A program made the translations under genes and the position numbers. From contig NZ_JALDYX010000002.1 of NCBI RefSeq assembly GCF_024267675.1, positions 310,001 to 374,000 on the forward strand: a stretch of 64,000 nt of DNA, written 5' to 3'. This document shows positions 26,128 to 34,741 of this stretch, in pieces. Below the pieces are notes generated by a model. That model was not told the origin of the DNA. It searched no databases and saw only the letters and a list, made by a program, of their open reading frames with translations. The stretch is from Marinobacterium sedimentorum. Lineage in GTDB: Bacteria > Pseudomonadota > Gammaproteobacteria > Pseudomonadales > Balneatricaceae. How positions within the stretch are numbered: position 1 is the first letter of the stretch; the number at the start of each line of letters is the position of its first letter.

Positions 26128-27030
26128 TCAGGGAACTTCCTTGCCGCTGGCCGCCGTCCAGAGCTCGAACCAGGTTTCGCGATCGATCTGGATGTCGCAG
26201 GCGCCGGCAAGCGCACGGATGCGCTCAATGTTGTTGGTCCCCACCACCGGCATGATGCCGGCCGGATGCATCATCAGCCAGGCCAGGGCGACAAGATCGT
26301 CGGAGCTGTTGTGGCGGGCGGCTATAGCCTGTAGCAACGGACGCAGGCGCTGCGCTGCGGGCGAATTGCCGAACAGGACGCCGCCGGCCAGCGGCGACCA
26401 GGCCATGGCCGCAATGCCATCGAGCTGCATGCAGGCGAGGGTGCCGTCGGTAAAGGCATTGCGCTCAAGCAGGTTCATCTCGATCTGGTTGACCACCAGG
26501 GGGTGCTTCATGTGCTGCTGCAGCAGGCGCCAGTCCCAGTGCTGGAAGTTGGAAACGCCCAGCGCCTTTACCTTGCCGCTGTCGACCAGGGCATCCAGGG
26601 CTGCGCCGGTCTCGGCTGCATCCATAAAGGGGTCGGGGCGGTGAATCAGCAGCAGGTCGAGCTGCTCGCTGTGCAGCTTCGCAAGGCTCGTATCAACGCT
26701 GTTGCGGATATAGGCTGCGCTGGTGTCGTAGTGCTTCACGCGCCGGGCGGGGAAGGCATCGGACATCAGGGCAATATCGCATTTGCTGACCAGCTGGATG
26801 GCGTCGCGCAGGGATGGATCTTGCGCCAGTGCCTTGCCAAACAGGGCTTCACAGCGGTAGTCGCCATAGATGTCGGCGTGGTCGAAGGTGGTGATGCCCT
26901 GTTCCAGGCAGGCGTCAATCTTGGCGCGCACATTTGCAACCGAGGTATCGGCATCGTCTGCCAGTCGCCAGACGCCGTAGACCAGTCGGCTGAATTCCAC
27001 TGCGGTATTGCCTAGCTGCACTTTTTCCAA
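26128..27030 (-). CDS. Aldo/keto reductase (YdhF-like)
   Basis: The 300-residue TIM-barrel enzyme carries the AKR tetrad context: DHADIYGDYRCEALFG (Asp and Tyr, about residues 50-65), the Lys in QLVSKCDIA and the His in LLLIHRPDP. It also has the NADPH-binding MPVVGTNNIERIRAL near the C-terminus. The closest group is the oxidoreductase YdhF. The start is taken as TTG at 27030 because GGGAGA lies at proper spacing; a GTG three codons on is an alternative. Its product or substrate may be the compound imported by the TRAP system (inference from operon position). It is divergent from the GntR regulator. Confidence 0.9.
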   Translation of the reverse strand: MEKVQLGNTAVEFSRLVYGVWRLADDADTSVANVRAKIDACLEQGITTFDHADIYGDYRCEALFGKALAQDPSLRDAIQLVSKCDIALMSDAFPARRVKHYDTSAAYIRNSVDTSLAKLHSEQLDLLLIHRPDPFMDAAETGAALDALVDSGKVKALGVSNFQHWDWRLLQQHMKHPLVVNQIEMNLLERNAFTDGTLACMQLDGIAAMAWSPLAGGVLFGNSPAAQRLRPLLQAIAARHNSSDDLVALAWLMMHPAGIMPVVGTNNIERIRALAGACDIQIDRETWFELWTAASGKEVP

Positions 27031-27186
27031 GGGTCTTTCTCCCGATGTTCTGCGCTCGCCGTGGAGATGGCGAGCGGGTCAGTTCTTGTTATCCGGTGTG
27101 GCACTGGCTCTGGCCTATAACGGGCAGGCAGACCGGGATCCGGTAGTGGAGTTACCCTATCAGTGTATTTTGTTGATGTAAATCAA

Positions 27187-27196
27187 TCATGCATGA
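27187..27196. promoter_or_regulatory. TCATGCATGA palindrome between AKR and GntR genes
   Basis: A perfect 10 bp palindrome in the AT-rich centre of the 279-base divergent region. It is a candidate operator for the GntR-family regulator at 27310, but short enough to be chance. Confidence 0.3.
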
Positions 27197-27309
27197 ATTG
27201 TTGTATTTTTCCCCCAAGGGCCGGTATATTGGAGTGACGCTGTGCCACCTGATGCTGCGATACTTCGCTGCAGCCGGCCATCTCGGATACGGACCTTAAG
27301 GAATCAGTT

Positions 27310-28029
27310 GTGCTGAAGAACGGAAAATCCAAAAAGTTGCCGCTCTATATCCAGATAGGCGAGCTGCTGCATCGCGAGATCGCCGCAGGCCACTGGCAGC
27401 CCGGCGAGCGTCTGCCGATCGAATCGCAGCTGGCGTCGAGCCTGAATGTGGCCGTGGGCACACTGCGCAAGGCGCTGGCCAAACTTGAGGCCGATGGCCT
27501 GCTGGAACGCCGCCAGGGCTCGGGAACCTACGTCAAGCGCGCCCCCACCGGAACCGCGATCTATCAGTTCTTTCATCTGGAACTCCTTGGCGGCGGCGGT
27601 GTGCCCCGTGCCGATACCCTGGCAGTATCCATGCGCCAGGAGCCCGAGGTGGCGCAACAGCTGGAGATGAACTATCTCGAGGCGAAGTTGTGGTCCATTC
27701 GGCGCAAGCGCTACCTGAATACTCAGCTGGTGGCGGCCGAGGAGATCTGGATTGATTATCGTCACAGCGACAGTCTGGTGGCGGAGGATCTGCACGAATC
27801 CCTCTATATGCATTACCGCGAAGTATTCGGTTTCTGGATTGGCCGGGTGGAGGATCGCATCGATTGTGTTGAGGCGCCGGATTGGGTTGCCGAGCTGCTC
27901 GGTGTCGAGGTGGGCAGCACCCTGGTAAGGGTTGAGCGCAAGGGCTGGTCCAACAATAACCAGGTTGAGGAATTTTCCCGTACTTGGTTTGACCCACTGA
28001 AGTGCCGTTATTTTGCACGCTGGTCCTGA
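27310..28029 (+). CDS. GntR-family regulator with UTRA domain (HutC subfamily)
   Basis: The 239-residue protein has an N-terminal winged helix (LPLYIQIGELLHREIAAGHW; RLPIESQLASSLNVAVGTLR; LERRQGSGTYV) and a C-terminal UTRA effector domain (about 75-235; YLNTQLVAAEEIWIDYRHSD; VEEFSRTWFDPLKCRYFARW). It starts at GTG 27310 behind AAGGA. Being divergent from the AKR-TRAP operon and followed by the Gfo/Idh and dioxygenase genes, it probably represses one or both until a small metabolite binds (inference). Confidence 0.93.
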   Translation: MLKNGKSKKLPLYIQIGELLHREIAAGHWQPGERLPIESQLASSLNVAVGTLRKALAKLEADGLLERRQGSGTYVKRAPTGTAIYQFFHLELLGGGGVPRADTLAVSMRQEPEVAQQLEMNYLEAKLWSIRRKRYLNTQLVAAEEIWIDYRHSDSLVAEDLHESLYMHYREVFGFWIGRVEDRIDCVEAPDWVAELLGVEVGSTLVRVERKGWSNNNQVEEFSRTWFDPLKCRYFARWS

Positions 28030-28193
28030 GGTTAACGGCCTCTAACGGGCGCCAAATTCATCCATAAATGATCTATCACTGATGCGATGGACCAGGCAAG
28101 GCTGCCAGGGAGGGGCTTGCCGGTAGCCGCATTTGGCTATGGGCTTTTGTTCTGTTTGTTTCCAGTAATAATAAAACTAGAGAGTGAATACAT

Positions 28194-29318
28194 ATGAGCA
28201 CGGTCGTCAGGTACGGTATTTTGGGTTGCGGCATGATGGGGCAGGAGCATCTGCGTAATCTGGCTCTGATCGAGGGCGCGCAGGTGGTGGCGATTGCCGA
28301 ACCAGATGCGCACATGAAGCAGCAGGCAGCGCTTCTTGCACCCGGCGCCCTGATGCTGGACACCCTTGATGAACTGTTGCAGGTGCAGGGGCTGGATGCC
28401 CTGGTGGTGGTGACGCCCAACTACCAGCACGCCGAACAGTTGCTGGCGATCCTGCAACGCACGGACCTGGCCGTACTGATCGAAAAGCCCGTGATAACCC
28501 AGCTCGAGCAGGTCGCGGCGGTCAAGCAAGCGGCCGATCGTCACCCGGCGCCGCTTTGGGTGGCCATGGAATACCGCTACATGCCGCCAATCACGGCGCT
28601 GCGCAAGCATCTGGAGCAGGGCGATGTCGGCGAGATGCAGATGCTCAGCGTGCGGGAACACCGCTTCCCGTTCCTGGAAAAGGTCAACGACTGGAATCGT
28701 TTCAACCGCAACACCGGCGGCACCCTGGTGGAAAAATGCTGCCATTTCTTCGACCTGATGCGCCTGCTGGCGGCGGACGAGGTAGTGCGGGTCTATGCCT
28801 CAGCCGGCCAGGACAACAACCACCTGGATGAAGCCTACCGCGGCGAGCGCCCCGATATTCTCGACAATGCCTATGTGGTGGTGGATTTTGCCAGTGGCAA
28901 GCGCTCCATGCTGGAACTCAATATGTTTGCCGAAGGCTCACGCTACCAGGAAGAGATCTGCGCTGTGGGCCCCAAAGGCAAGCTGGAGTGCTTTGTGCCG
29001 GGGCCGGGACGTTTCTGGCCTGAGGCGACCCTGGGGCCTGCGCCTGTAGCGCGGGTGGTGCTCAGCCCGCGGGAGCCCAAGGGCCCCATCGAGGCCGAGA
29101 TCCCGGTGGATCCGAATATTCTGGCCGCCGGAGATCACAACGGCTCCACCTATTACCAGCATCTGGGCTTCTACCGCGCCCTGACCGAGGGCGGCAAGGT
29201 GGATGTGACCGTTGATGATGGCCTCAAGGCGGTGGTGATTGGTCTGGCGGCGCAGCATTCAGCGGCCACCGGCAAGGCCGTGACCCTGACCAAGGGCGGG
29301 CTGTCCTTCGAGTACTAA
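28194..29318 (+). CDS. Gfo/Idh/MocA-family NAD(P)-dependent oxidoreductase
   Basis: The 374-residue protein has an N-terminal Rossmann domain (YGILGCGMMGQEHLRNLALI, with GxGxxG) and the EKPVITQLEQV motif holding the catalytic Lys. The C-terminal dimerisation/substrate domain has KCCHFFDLMRLLA. Members act on sugars, inositols or their derivatives; the substrate here is not readable. It follows the GntR gene by 164 bases and ends before a strong terminator. Confidence 0.92.
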   Translation: MSTVVRYGILGCGMMGQEHLRNLALIEGAQVVAIAEPDAHMKQQAALLAPGALMLDTLDELLQVQGLDALVVVTPNYQHAEQLLAILQRTDLAVLIEKPVITQLEQVAAVKQAADRHPAPLWVAMEYRYMPPITALRKHLEQGDVGEMQMLSVREHRFPFLEKVNDWNRFNRNTGGTLVEKCCHFFDLMRLLAADEVVRVYASAGQDNNHLDEAYRGERPDILDNAYVVVDFASGKRSMLELNMFAEGSRYQEEICAVGPKGKLECFVPGPGRFWPEATLGPAPVARVVLSPREPKGPIEAEIPVDPNILAAGDHNGSTYYQHLGFYRALTEGGKVDVTVDDGLKAVVIGLAAQHSAATGKAVTLTKGGLSFEY

Positions 29319-29337
29319 GGGGTATTTTTGTCTTCGC

Positions 29338-29367
29338 GTACAGGCAGGCGCCAGTGCCTGCCTGTAC
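29338..29367 (+). other. 12 bp stem-loop after the Gfo/Idh gene
   Basis: GTACAGGCAGGC and GCCTGCCTGTAC form a perfect stem with a six-base loop 20 bases after the stop. It is followed only by GGCTTT, so it probably protects the 3' end ahead of the terminator at 29378. Confidence 0.6.
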
Positions 29368-29377
29368 GGCTTTATGG

Positions 29378-29406
29378 CCCGGATAATCTCCGGGATTTTT
29401 GTTTTT
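29378..29406 (+). terminator. Rho-independent terminator after the Gfo/Idh gene
   Basis: CCCGGA and TCCGGG with loop TAATC, followed by ATTTTTGTTTTT. Beyond it, 29407-29618 is strongly AT-rich (many AATTAAAT-type runs) and is likely the promoter region of the dioxygenase gene. Confidence 0.85.
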
Positions 29407-29618
29407 ACAGGGAATTAAATTTTCATTTAATTTCTTTAAAAACAAATATTTATATTTAATTATCTATATAAATTAAAAAATTCATTCACAATTGATTTAC
29501 TTATAGTTTCTGCGTTGTTAGTGTTGCCTATATAGATTCATACATGATTGATTTATACCGGCCGGGTGCCGTATCTGGCCGTATCAAACCCTAATCACCA
29601 ACAACAAGAGTCATAATC

Positions 29619-30599
29619 ATGAGCATCAGTTTTTCCAGCGTCGAGGGTCAGAAGCAGGTCAATGGGCTCGCCTTTCCCTTGGTCGTTACGCCCTGTGATG
29701 ATGCCGCGGCACGGCAGCCGGAAGCGGCCAATGCCTGGGTACATCAGAACCGTGCCGAGCTGCACAAGCTGTTGATCCGCCACGGTGCGCTGCTGTTGCG
29801 GGGGTTCGCGGTACCTGACCAGCAGGCGTTTGAAGACATGCTGAACGCCACCGACTACCAGAACATGCCCTATATCGGCGGTGCGGCACCGCGCAGCCAG
29901 GTCACCAGCTCGCGCATTGTTACAGCGAATGAATCACCGGCATCGGAAACCATTCCGTTTCACCATGAAATGGCCCAGGTACCCACGCCGCCGGGTTATA
30001 TCTTCTTCTATTGCGATGTGGCATCCGAGGAAGGCGGGGCGACGTCCATTCTGCATTCCGGCGAGATATTCAGCAAAATCGAAAAGTTCGCACCGGAGTT
30101 TGCACAGAAAATTGAACAGCAGGGCGTGCGCTATGTGCGCGTGATGCCCGCTGTAACCGATACAGAATCCGCCATTGGCCGTTCCTGGAAAGAGACCTTC
30201 AATGTCAGCACTGTGGCGCAAGCTGAAGAGCAAATGGGTGAAGCCGGCATGAACTGGGAGTGGCTGGCCGATGGCAGCGTGCGTACCCAGACAGCAGTGC
30301 TGGATGCGGTGCGTTTTGATGAGGAAACCGGGCAGAAGGTGTTTTTCAATTCCATAGTCGCGGTTTACACCGGCTGGAATGATGCCCGCAACGACGGCAG
30401 GACTGCCGTGGTAACGGCCGATGGCGAACCTATGGATGCTGCGGTGATTGATGAGGTCGTGCGCCAGATGGATGAATCCTGCGTCAACTTCAAATGGCAG
30501 CATGGTGATGTGCTCTGCCTCAACAACCACACAGTGTTGCACGCGCGTCAGCCGTTCAGGGGCGAGCGCCGTATCCTGGCCTCCATTTCATTCAAATAG
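29619..30599 (+). CDS. TauD/TfdA-family Fe(II)/2-oxoglutarate dioxygenase
   Basis: The 326-residue enzyme shows the metal-binding triad: His and Glu in PFHHEMAQVP and the distal His in NNHTVLHARQPF. The Arg near the C-terminus (GERRILASISF) binds 2-oxoglutarate. The N-terminal LIRHGALLLRGFAVPDQQAF is typical of the SyrP/TauD-like group. Members hydroxylate or cleave amino acids, taurine or secondary-metabolite precursors; the substrate is not predictable here. It has its own AT-rich upstream region and is separated from the Gfo/Idh gene by a terminator, so it is probably transcribed independently. Confidence 0.92.
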   Translation: MSISFSSVEGQKQVNGLAFPLVVTPCDDAAARQPEAANAWVHQNRAELHKLLIRHGALLLRGFAVPDQQAFEDMLNATDYQNMPYIGGAAPRSQVTSSRIVTANESPASETIPFHHEMAQVPTPPGYIFFYCDVASEEGGATSILHSGEIFSKIEKFAPEFAQKIEQQGVRYVRVMPAVTDTESAIGRSWKETFNVSTVAQAEEQMGEAGMNWEWLADGSVRTQTAVLDAVRFDEETGQKVFFNSIVAVYTGWNDARNDGRTAVVTADGEPMDAAVIDEVVRQMDESCVNFKWQHGDVLCLNNHTVLHARQPFRGERRILASISFK

Positions 30600-30705
30600 C
30601 TCCCGGATGCTACCGGGCTGAAACGCCTGGGCTTGCCGCTAAAGTTGTAGCGATCACCCACCTAAGTCCAAGGGTCTGGAGCCAGGGGGCGGGGCATAAT
30701 GGCGT

Positions 30706-30872
30706 TATCTGCAGCGGGGGCCAGCTAGCCCTCGCACGGCAGAGATGGTGGGAATGTCGGCAGATTCTGTTGAACGGCATTCCCAAAGCTCCGTCATCCT
30801 GTCTTGTTGCACTCTCTGCTCCGACTGTTGATTATTTTCCCCGCCAGGTCCAGCCTGGCGGGGATTTTTTTT
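30706..30872 (+). ncRNA. Candidate small RNA ending in a strong terminator
   Basis: The 390-base gap 30600-30989 has no coding frame. A CATAAT -10-like box is at 30695-30700. A GGGAATG...CATTCCC stem (about 30751-30785) and a C/T-rich single-stranded stretch follow, then the terminator at 30839. This is the layout of an Hfq-type sRNA, but the terminator could simply end the dioxygenase transcript. Confidence 0.3.
30839..30872 (+). terminator. Strong Rho-independent terminator
   Basis: CCCCGCCAGG and CCTGGCGGGG form a perfect 10 bp stem with loop TCCAG, followed by A and eight T. It lies 240 bases after the dioxygenase stop. Confidence 0.92.
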
Positions 30873-30989
30873 ATGGCGCTGCTGGTCGGTGGCAACATAT
30901 TGCTGTTTATTTCCGCCCCGGCCTCCATCGCCTTAAGGTAGGCTTAAGTTTGAGCTGCGAACCTGCGGCCTTTACACGGATGGGCGTCC

Positions 30990-31646
30990 ATGGATCTGCT
31001 GCTGATTGAAGATGATGAACTGCTCGGGCGTGGCATTGCCCAGGCGCTCGGGCAAAGTTACAGAGTCCAGTGGATCCGGGATGGCCGCCGGGGACTGTCG
31101 GCGCTGCTGGATCTGAAACCCGATCTGGTGGTGCTGGACCTGACCCTGCCGGAACTCGATGGGCTAGAGGTGTTGCGTGAGGCCCGGCGCCAGCAGGTCG
31201 AAGTGCCCATCCTTATCCTGACGGCGCGCGATGCGCTGGATGATCGCATTGCCGGTCTCGACGCCGGGGCTGATGATTATCTGCTAAAGCCCTTTTCGCT
31301 GGATGAGCTTGAGGCGCGCCTGCGGGCGCTGTTTCGCCGAGCCCAGGGGCGGGCGGAGGAGTGTGTGCGTTACCATGACCTTGAAGTGGACACCCGCAAA
31401 CGCCAGTTGCGTCTCAACGGCGAGCCGCTGACCCTGGGGCGGCGCGAGTACGCCTTGCTGTTGCGCCTGCTAGATGCCCAGGGGCAGGTGCTGACCCGCC
31501 GCAAGCTCGAAGAACATCTCTATGGCCTGGATGATGAGCTCGAAAGCAATGCGCTGGAAGTGCATGTGCATAATCTGCGCAAGAAGATCGGCAAGGACCT
31601 TATCCGCACGGTACGCGGGGTGGGCTATATGATGGACAAGGCCTGA
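30990..31646 (+). CDS. OmpR-family response regulator (QseB/PmrA type)
   Basis: The 218-residue protein has a receiver (D8, D9, phosphoacceptor D50, K in LLKPFSLDEL) and a C-terminal winged helix (LTLGRREYALLLRLLDAQGQ; NALEVHVHNLRKKIGKDLIR; TVRGVGYMM). Length and C-terminus match the QseB/PmrA group. Its stop and the kinase start overlap (TGATG), so the two are translationally coupled. The following PepSY and cytochrome b561 genes are plausible targets or cotranscribed partners. Confidence 0.94.
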   Translation: MDLLLIEDDELLGRGIAQALGQSYRVQWIRDGRRGLSALLDLKPDLVVLDLTLPELDGLEVLREARRQQVEVPILILTARDALDDRIAGLDAGADDYLLKPFSLDELEARLRALFRRAQGRAEECVRYHDLEVDTRKRQLRLNGEPLTLGRREYALLLRLLDAQGQVLTRRKLEEHLYGLDDELESNALEVHVHNLRKKIGKDLIRTVRGVGYMMDKA

Positions 31647-33037
31647 TGCGTTCAATCCGGGGCTTTTTGATGCTCATGCTGGTGCTGTTACTGAGCGTCA
31701 GCGCAGCGATCACGATTTTCTGGACCCGGCTGCATACCAGTCATGAGGTTGAAGAGGTGTTCGATGCCTCGCTGGCTCAGGCGTCCAAGGTCATGCACGG
31801 ACTGGTGGTTGATCACCTGGAGCGGCATACGCTGAACGAACTCCAGTCGTCGGTCTATCTGGCGCATATTGCCGATGGACAGAACGCCGATGATCTGGCT
31901 ACGGGCACGGCCGATGATCCCGGTCACCCCTATGAATATCAGGTCGGTTTTCAGGTGTGGCGGTTCGACGGCACCTTACTGCTGAGTTCACCGCCACAAT
32001 TTCCACTCCAGATGCCGGTGGCGCCCGGCTTTGAGCTGATCGGCGAGCCTGATCAGCCCTGGCGCAGCTACAGTCTGCGGGACCCGCACAACCAGGTCTG
32101 GATTCGCGCCGGGCACCAGATGAGCTTTCGCCACGAGCTGACCGATCAGGTCGCGAACCGGGTGCTGGTGCCGACCCTGGTGGTATTGCCGTTGCTGCTG
32201 TTGCTGCTCAGCCTCAGTATTCGCCGCGGTCTTAAACCGCTGGATGGGATCAGTCATGAACTCAATAATCGCCGCAGTGATGACCTTCAGCCGTTGCAAC
32301 ACAACGGTCTGCCCGCTGAACTGGTGCCGGTGGTCGCGGCACTGAACGGGCTTTTCGAGCGGGTCGGCGCCGTGCTGGAGCGGGAACGGCGCTTTACCGC
32401 CGACGCGGCCCACGAACTGCGTACCCCCCTGGCCGCACTGCGCATACACCTTGAGAAGCTGCGTCTCGCACCGCAGCAGACCGCCGACCTGGTTCGCGGC
32501 ATCGGGCGCATGGAAAGGGTGGTTGAACAGCTGCTGATGCTGGCGCGTATCGAACCCCGGCGGGGACAGTTACCGCGCAAGCCGCTCCAGCTGTCGCCGC
32601 TGTGTTGCGACCTGGTGGCGCAGATGTATCCGCTGGCGCTGGCCCGCAATCTGCAGATCGAACTGGAGGATGATCCTTCGCTGCAGGTGTCCGGCGATGA
32701 AACCCTGCTGGTGATCATGCTGCGTAATCTGATCGAGAACGGTATCCGCTATACCCGCGACGGGGATACGCTGCTGCTGCGTCTGTCAGCGCGGGACGGA
32801 CAGGCGGACATTGCCGTTATTGATCATGGTCCGGGCCTTGATGAAGAGGCCCGGCAGCTGGTACTGGGGCGCTTTTACCGACAACACAGAGCCCCCGGTG
32901 ATGGCGCCGGGCTCGGCCTTTCGATCGCCGCCCTGATTGTCGAGTTGCACGAGGGGCAGCTGGTGCTGGAAGACACGCCGGGCGGCGGGCTCACAGTGCG
33001 TGTTCGCTTGCCGTTGCTTGAACAGGCCGTTTTTTAA
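31646..33037 (+). CDS. Sensor histidine kinase (QseC/PmrB type)
   Basis: The 463-residue protein has TM1 at about 7-26, a periplasmic domain of about 145 residues, TM2 at about 172-192 and HAMP. HisKA follows with H256 in DAAHELRTPLAALRIH, then an HATPase (NLIENGIRYTRDGD; DHGPGLDEEA; GAGLGLSIAALIV). It is coupled to the regulator gene by a one-base overlap. The periplasmic signal is unknown. The 75-base gap to the PepSY gene contains TTTAAGG-type sequence that could hold a separate promoter. Confidence 0.94.
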   Translation: MRSIRGFLMLMLVLLLSVSAAITIFWTRLHTSHEVEEVFDASLAQASKVMHGLVVDHLERHTLNELQSSVYLAHIADGQNADDLATGTADDPGHPYEYQVGFQVWRFDGTLLLSSPPQFPLQMPVAPGFELIGEPDQPWRSYSLRDPHNQVWIRAGHQMSFRHELTDQVANRVLVPTLVVLPLLLLLLSLSIRRGLKPLDGISHELNNRRSDDLQPLQHNGLPAELVPVVAALNGLFERVGAVLERERRFTADAAHELRTPLAALRIHLEKLRLAPQQTADLVRGIGRMERVVEQLLMLARIEPRRGQLPRKPLQLSPLCCDLVAQMYPLALARNLQIELEDDPSLQVSGDETLLVIMLRNLIENGIRYTRDGDTLLLRLSARDGQADIAVIDHGPGLDEEARQLVLGRFYRQHRAPGDGAGLGLSIAALIVELHEGQLVLEDTPGGGLTVRVRLPLLEQAVF

Positions 33038-33112
33038 CTACATGCATAAGTTTGCTTTAAGGTTCATAGTCAATAATCAGCTCTCCTTAAACGCACTGCG
33101 GATACGTTCAAG

Positions 33113-33382
33113 ATGAAGCACATACTATTAGTACCCTTGTTATTGCTCGGCGCGACCCAGGCCATGGCAGATCCTGTCTGCACCGATGCGGCCCGCGATA
33201 CCTGGATACCGGCTGACCAGATGCAACAAAACATCATAAATCAGGGCTACAGTATCAAGAAATTCAAGGAAACCCGGACCGGCTGCTACGAAATCTACGG
33301 CTATGACAGCGAAAAGCACCGGGTCGAAATTTACTTTAACCCGGTCAGCGGGGACATCGTGAAAAAGGAGATTGACGACTGA
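33113..33382 (+). CDS. Small periplasmic PepSY-domain protein
   Basis: The 89-residue exported protein has a signal peptide (ILLVPLLLLGATQAMA) and one PepSY-like domain (WIPADQMQQNIINQGYSIKK; YDSEKHRVEIYFNPVSGDIV). Two cysteines may pair. PepSY proteins of this size often sit beside a cytochrome b561 and a QseBC-like system, as here. They are thought to regulate or assist the membrane redox protein. Stop and start overlap by one base with the cytochrome gene (TGATG). Confidence 0.88.
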   Translation: MKHILLVPLLLLGATQAMADPVCTDAARDTWIPADQMQQNIINQGYSIKKFKETRTGCYEIYGYDSEKHRVEIYFNPVSGDIVKKEIDD

Positions 33383-33912
33383 TGAACACGCCAGCGCCTG
33401 AAACCAAAGTGATCTGGGACCCTGTGATCAGAGTGTTTCACTGGAGTCTGGCGCTGGCCTTTGTGCTGGATTATGCCGTACTCGAAGAGGGTGAAACCGC
33501 CCACGAGTGGGCAGGGTATTACTGCCTGGCCATTATGCTGGTACGGGTTATCTGGGGATTCGTCGGCCCGCGTAACGCCCGCTTCGCTGATTTCATGCCC
33601 ACCAAAGCCGGAGTCAGGCATCATCTTGGCCTGCTTCGCCAGGGGCAGGTAGAGGTGCACGATGGCCACAACCCGGCGGGCGGGCTCATGGTGCTGGCAC
33701 TGATGGCGGGGGTGACGCTCACGGGCCTGAGTGGCTGGATGCTGGAACTTGATCTTTTCTGGGGCGAGGACTGGGCCAAGGGAATACATGAACTCTTTGC
33801 CAATCTCACCATGACACTGGTGCTGGTGCATGTGACAGCCGTAGTGTTTTTCAGCTGGTACGGGCCGGATAACCTGATCTACAACATGCTCACCGGACGG
33901 CGGCGACGCTGA
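33382..33912 (+). CDS. Cytochrome b561-family membrane protein
   Basis: The 176-residue protein has four membrane helices with the conserved haem-ligand histidines of the family (VIRVFHWSLALAF; ETAHEWAGYYCL; GIHELFANLTMTLVLVHVTA). It resembles the di-haem b subunits that pass electrons between quinol and periplasmic acceptors. The VWDP-like opening (KVIWDPVIRVFHW) is typical. It is cotranscribed with the PepSY gene and probably under the upstream two-component system. A terminator follows at 33925. Confidence 0.92.
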   Translation: MNTPAPETKVIWDPVIRVFHWSLALAFVLDYAVLEEGETAHEWAGYYCLAIMLVRVIWGFVGPRNARFADFMPTKAGVRHHLGLLRQGQVEVHDGHNPAGGLMVLALMAGVTLTGLSGWMLELDLFWGEDWAKGIHELFANLTMTLVLVHVTAVVFFSWYGPDNLIYNMLTGRRRR

Positions 33913-33924
33913 ATGGTCTGTCCG

Positions 33925-33950
33925 AAAAGCCCCGCCTGGCGGGGCTTTTT
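33925..33950. terminator. Bidirectional terminator between cytochrome b561 and ehuA
   Basis: AAAAGCCCCG and CGGGGCTTTT form a perfect 10 bp stem with loop CCTGG. There are A and T runs on both sides, placed between convergent genes. Confidence 0.92.
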
Positions 33951-33967
33951 ACTGATAGCTCAAGGTA

Positions 33968-34741
33968 CTAAACCGACAGAAAGGAACTGAGGAAGGCACG
34001 GGTTCGTTCATGCTCCGGCTGATTGAAAATCTGCTCCGGCGGGCCTTCTTCAACCACCTTGCCGGCATCGAAAAAGCAGACCCGGTCGCTGATTTCGCGG
34101 GCGAAATACATTTCGTGGGTCACCAGAATCATGGTGAAGGCATCTTCGGCGGCAAGCTTGCGTATGACTTCAAGCACTTCATCCACCAGTTCCGGATCCA
34201 GTGCCGAGGTGATTTCGTCCAGCAGCAGGATGCTCGGTTTCATGGCCAGCGCCCGGGCGATGCCAACACGTTGCTTCTGGCCACCGGACAGTTCGCTCGG
34301 GAAGGCATCGGCCTTGTCCTCCAGGCCCACCAGACGCAGCAGTTCCAGGGCCTGGGCCCTGGCGGTCTCCTTTGACTGGCCCAGTACATGCATCGGCGCC
34401 TCGGTGATATTGCGCAGCACCGTCATGTGCGGAAACAGGTTGAAGTGCTGGAATACCATCCCGAGCTGGCCGCGCATGCGGTGCAGGTGGCGTTCATTGG
34501 CCGGCTGCCAGGCCCCGTTTTTCTGCATGTGCCACAGGGATTCGCCCTGTACTCGCACCATGCCGGCGTCTATGGTTTCCAGTGTCATGAGGATGCGCAG
34601 CAAGGTTGACTTGCCGGATCCGCTGGAACCGATAATCGACACAATCTCATTCTGCTTGATTTTGAGATCGAAATTCTCAAACAGCAGGTTGTCACCAAAG
34701 CGCTTGGTGACCTTGTCAAATTCGATGGCATAGTCGGTCAT
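33968..34741 (-). CDS. ehuA: Ectoine/hydroxyectoine ABC importer ATP-binding protein EhuA
   Basis: The 257-residue ATPase has Walker A GSSGSGKST, a Q-loop in MVFQHFNLFPHMTVL, signature LSGGQKQRVGIARALA, Walker B ILLLDEITSALD and the switch His in LVTHEMYFA. This is the polar amino-acid/compatible-solute class. With two HisM-type permeases and an EhuB-like binding protein it forms an ehuBCDA set. The ATG at 34741 overlaps the ehuD stop (ATGA); the frame extends upstream only inside ehuD. A bidirectional terminator follows. Confidence 0.88.
   Translation of the reverse strand: MTDYAIEFDKVTKRFGDNLLFENFDLKIKQNEIVSIIGSSGSGKSTLLRILMTLETIDAGMVRVQGESLWHMQKNGAWQPANERHLHRMRGQLGMVFQHFNLFPHMTVLRNITEAPMHVLGQSKETARAQALELLRLVGLEDKADAFPSELSGGQKQRVGIARALAMKPSILLLDEITSALDPELVDEVLEVIRKLAAEDAFTMILVTHEMYFAREISDRVCFFDAGKVVEEGPPEQIFNQPEHERTRAFLSSFLSV

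Noticed and set aside
27099..27114. TGGCACT...CTGGC resembling a sigma-54 promoter before the aldo/keto reductase
   Set aside because: It points away from the reductase gene and the -12 GC is out of register with the -24 GG.
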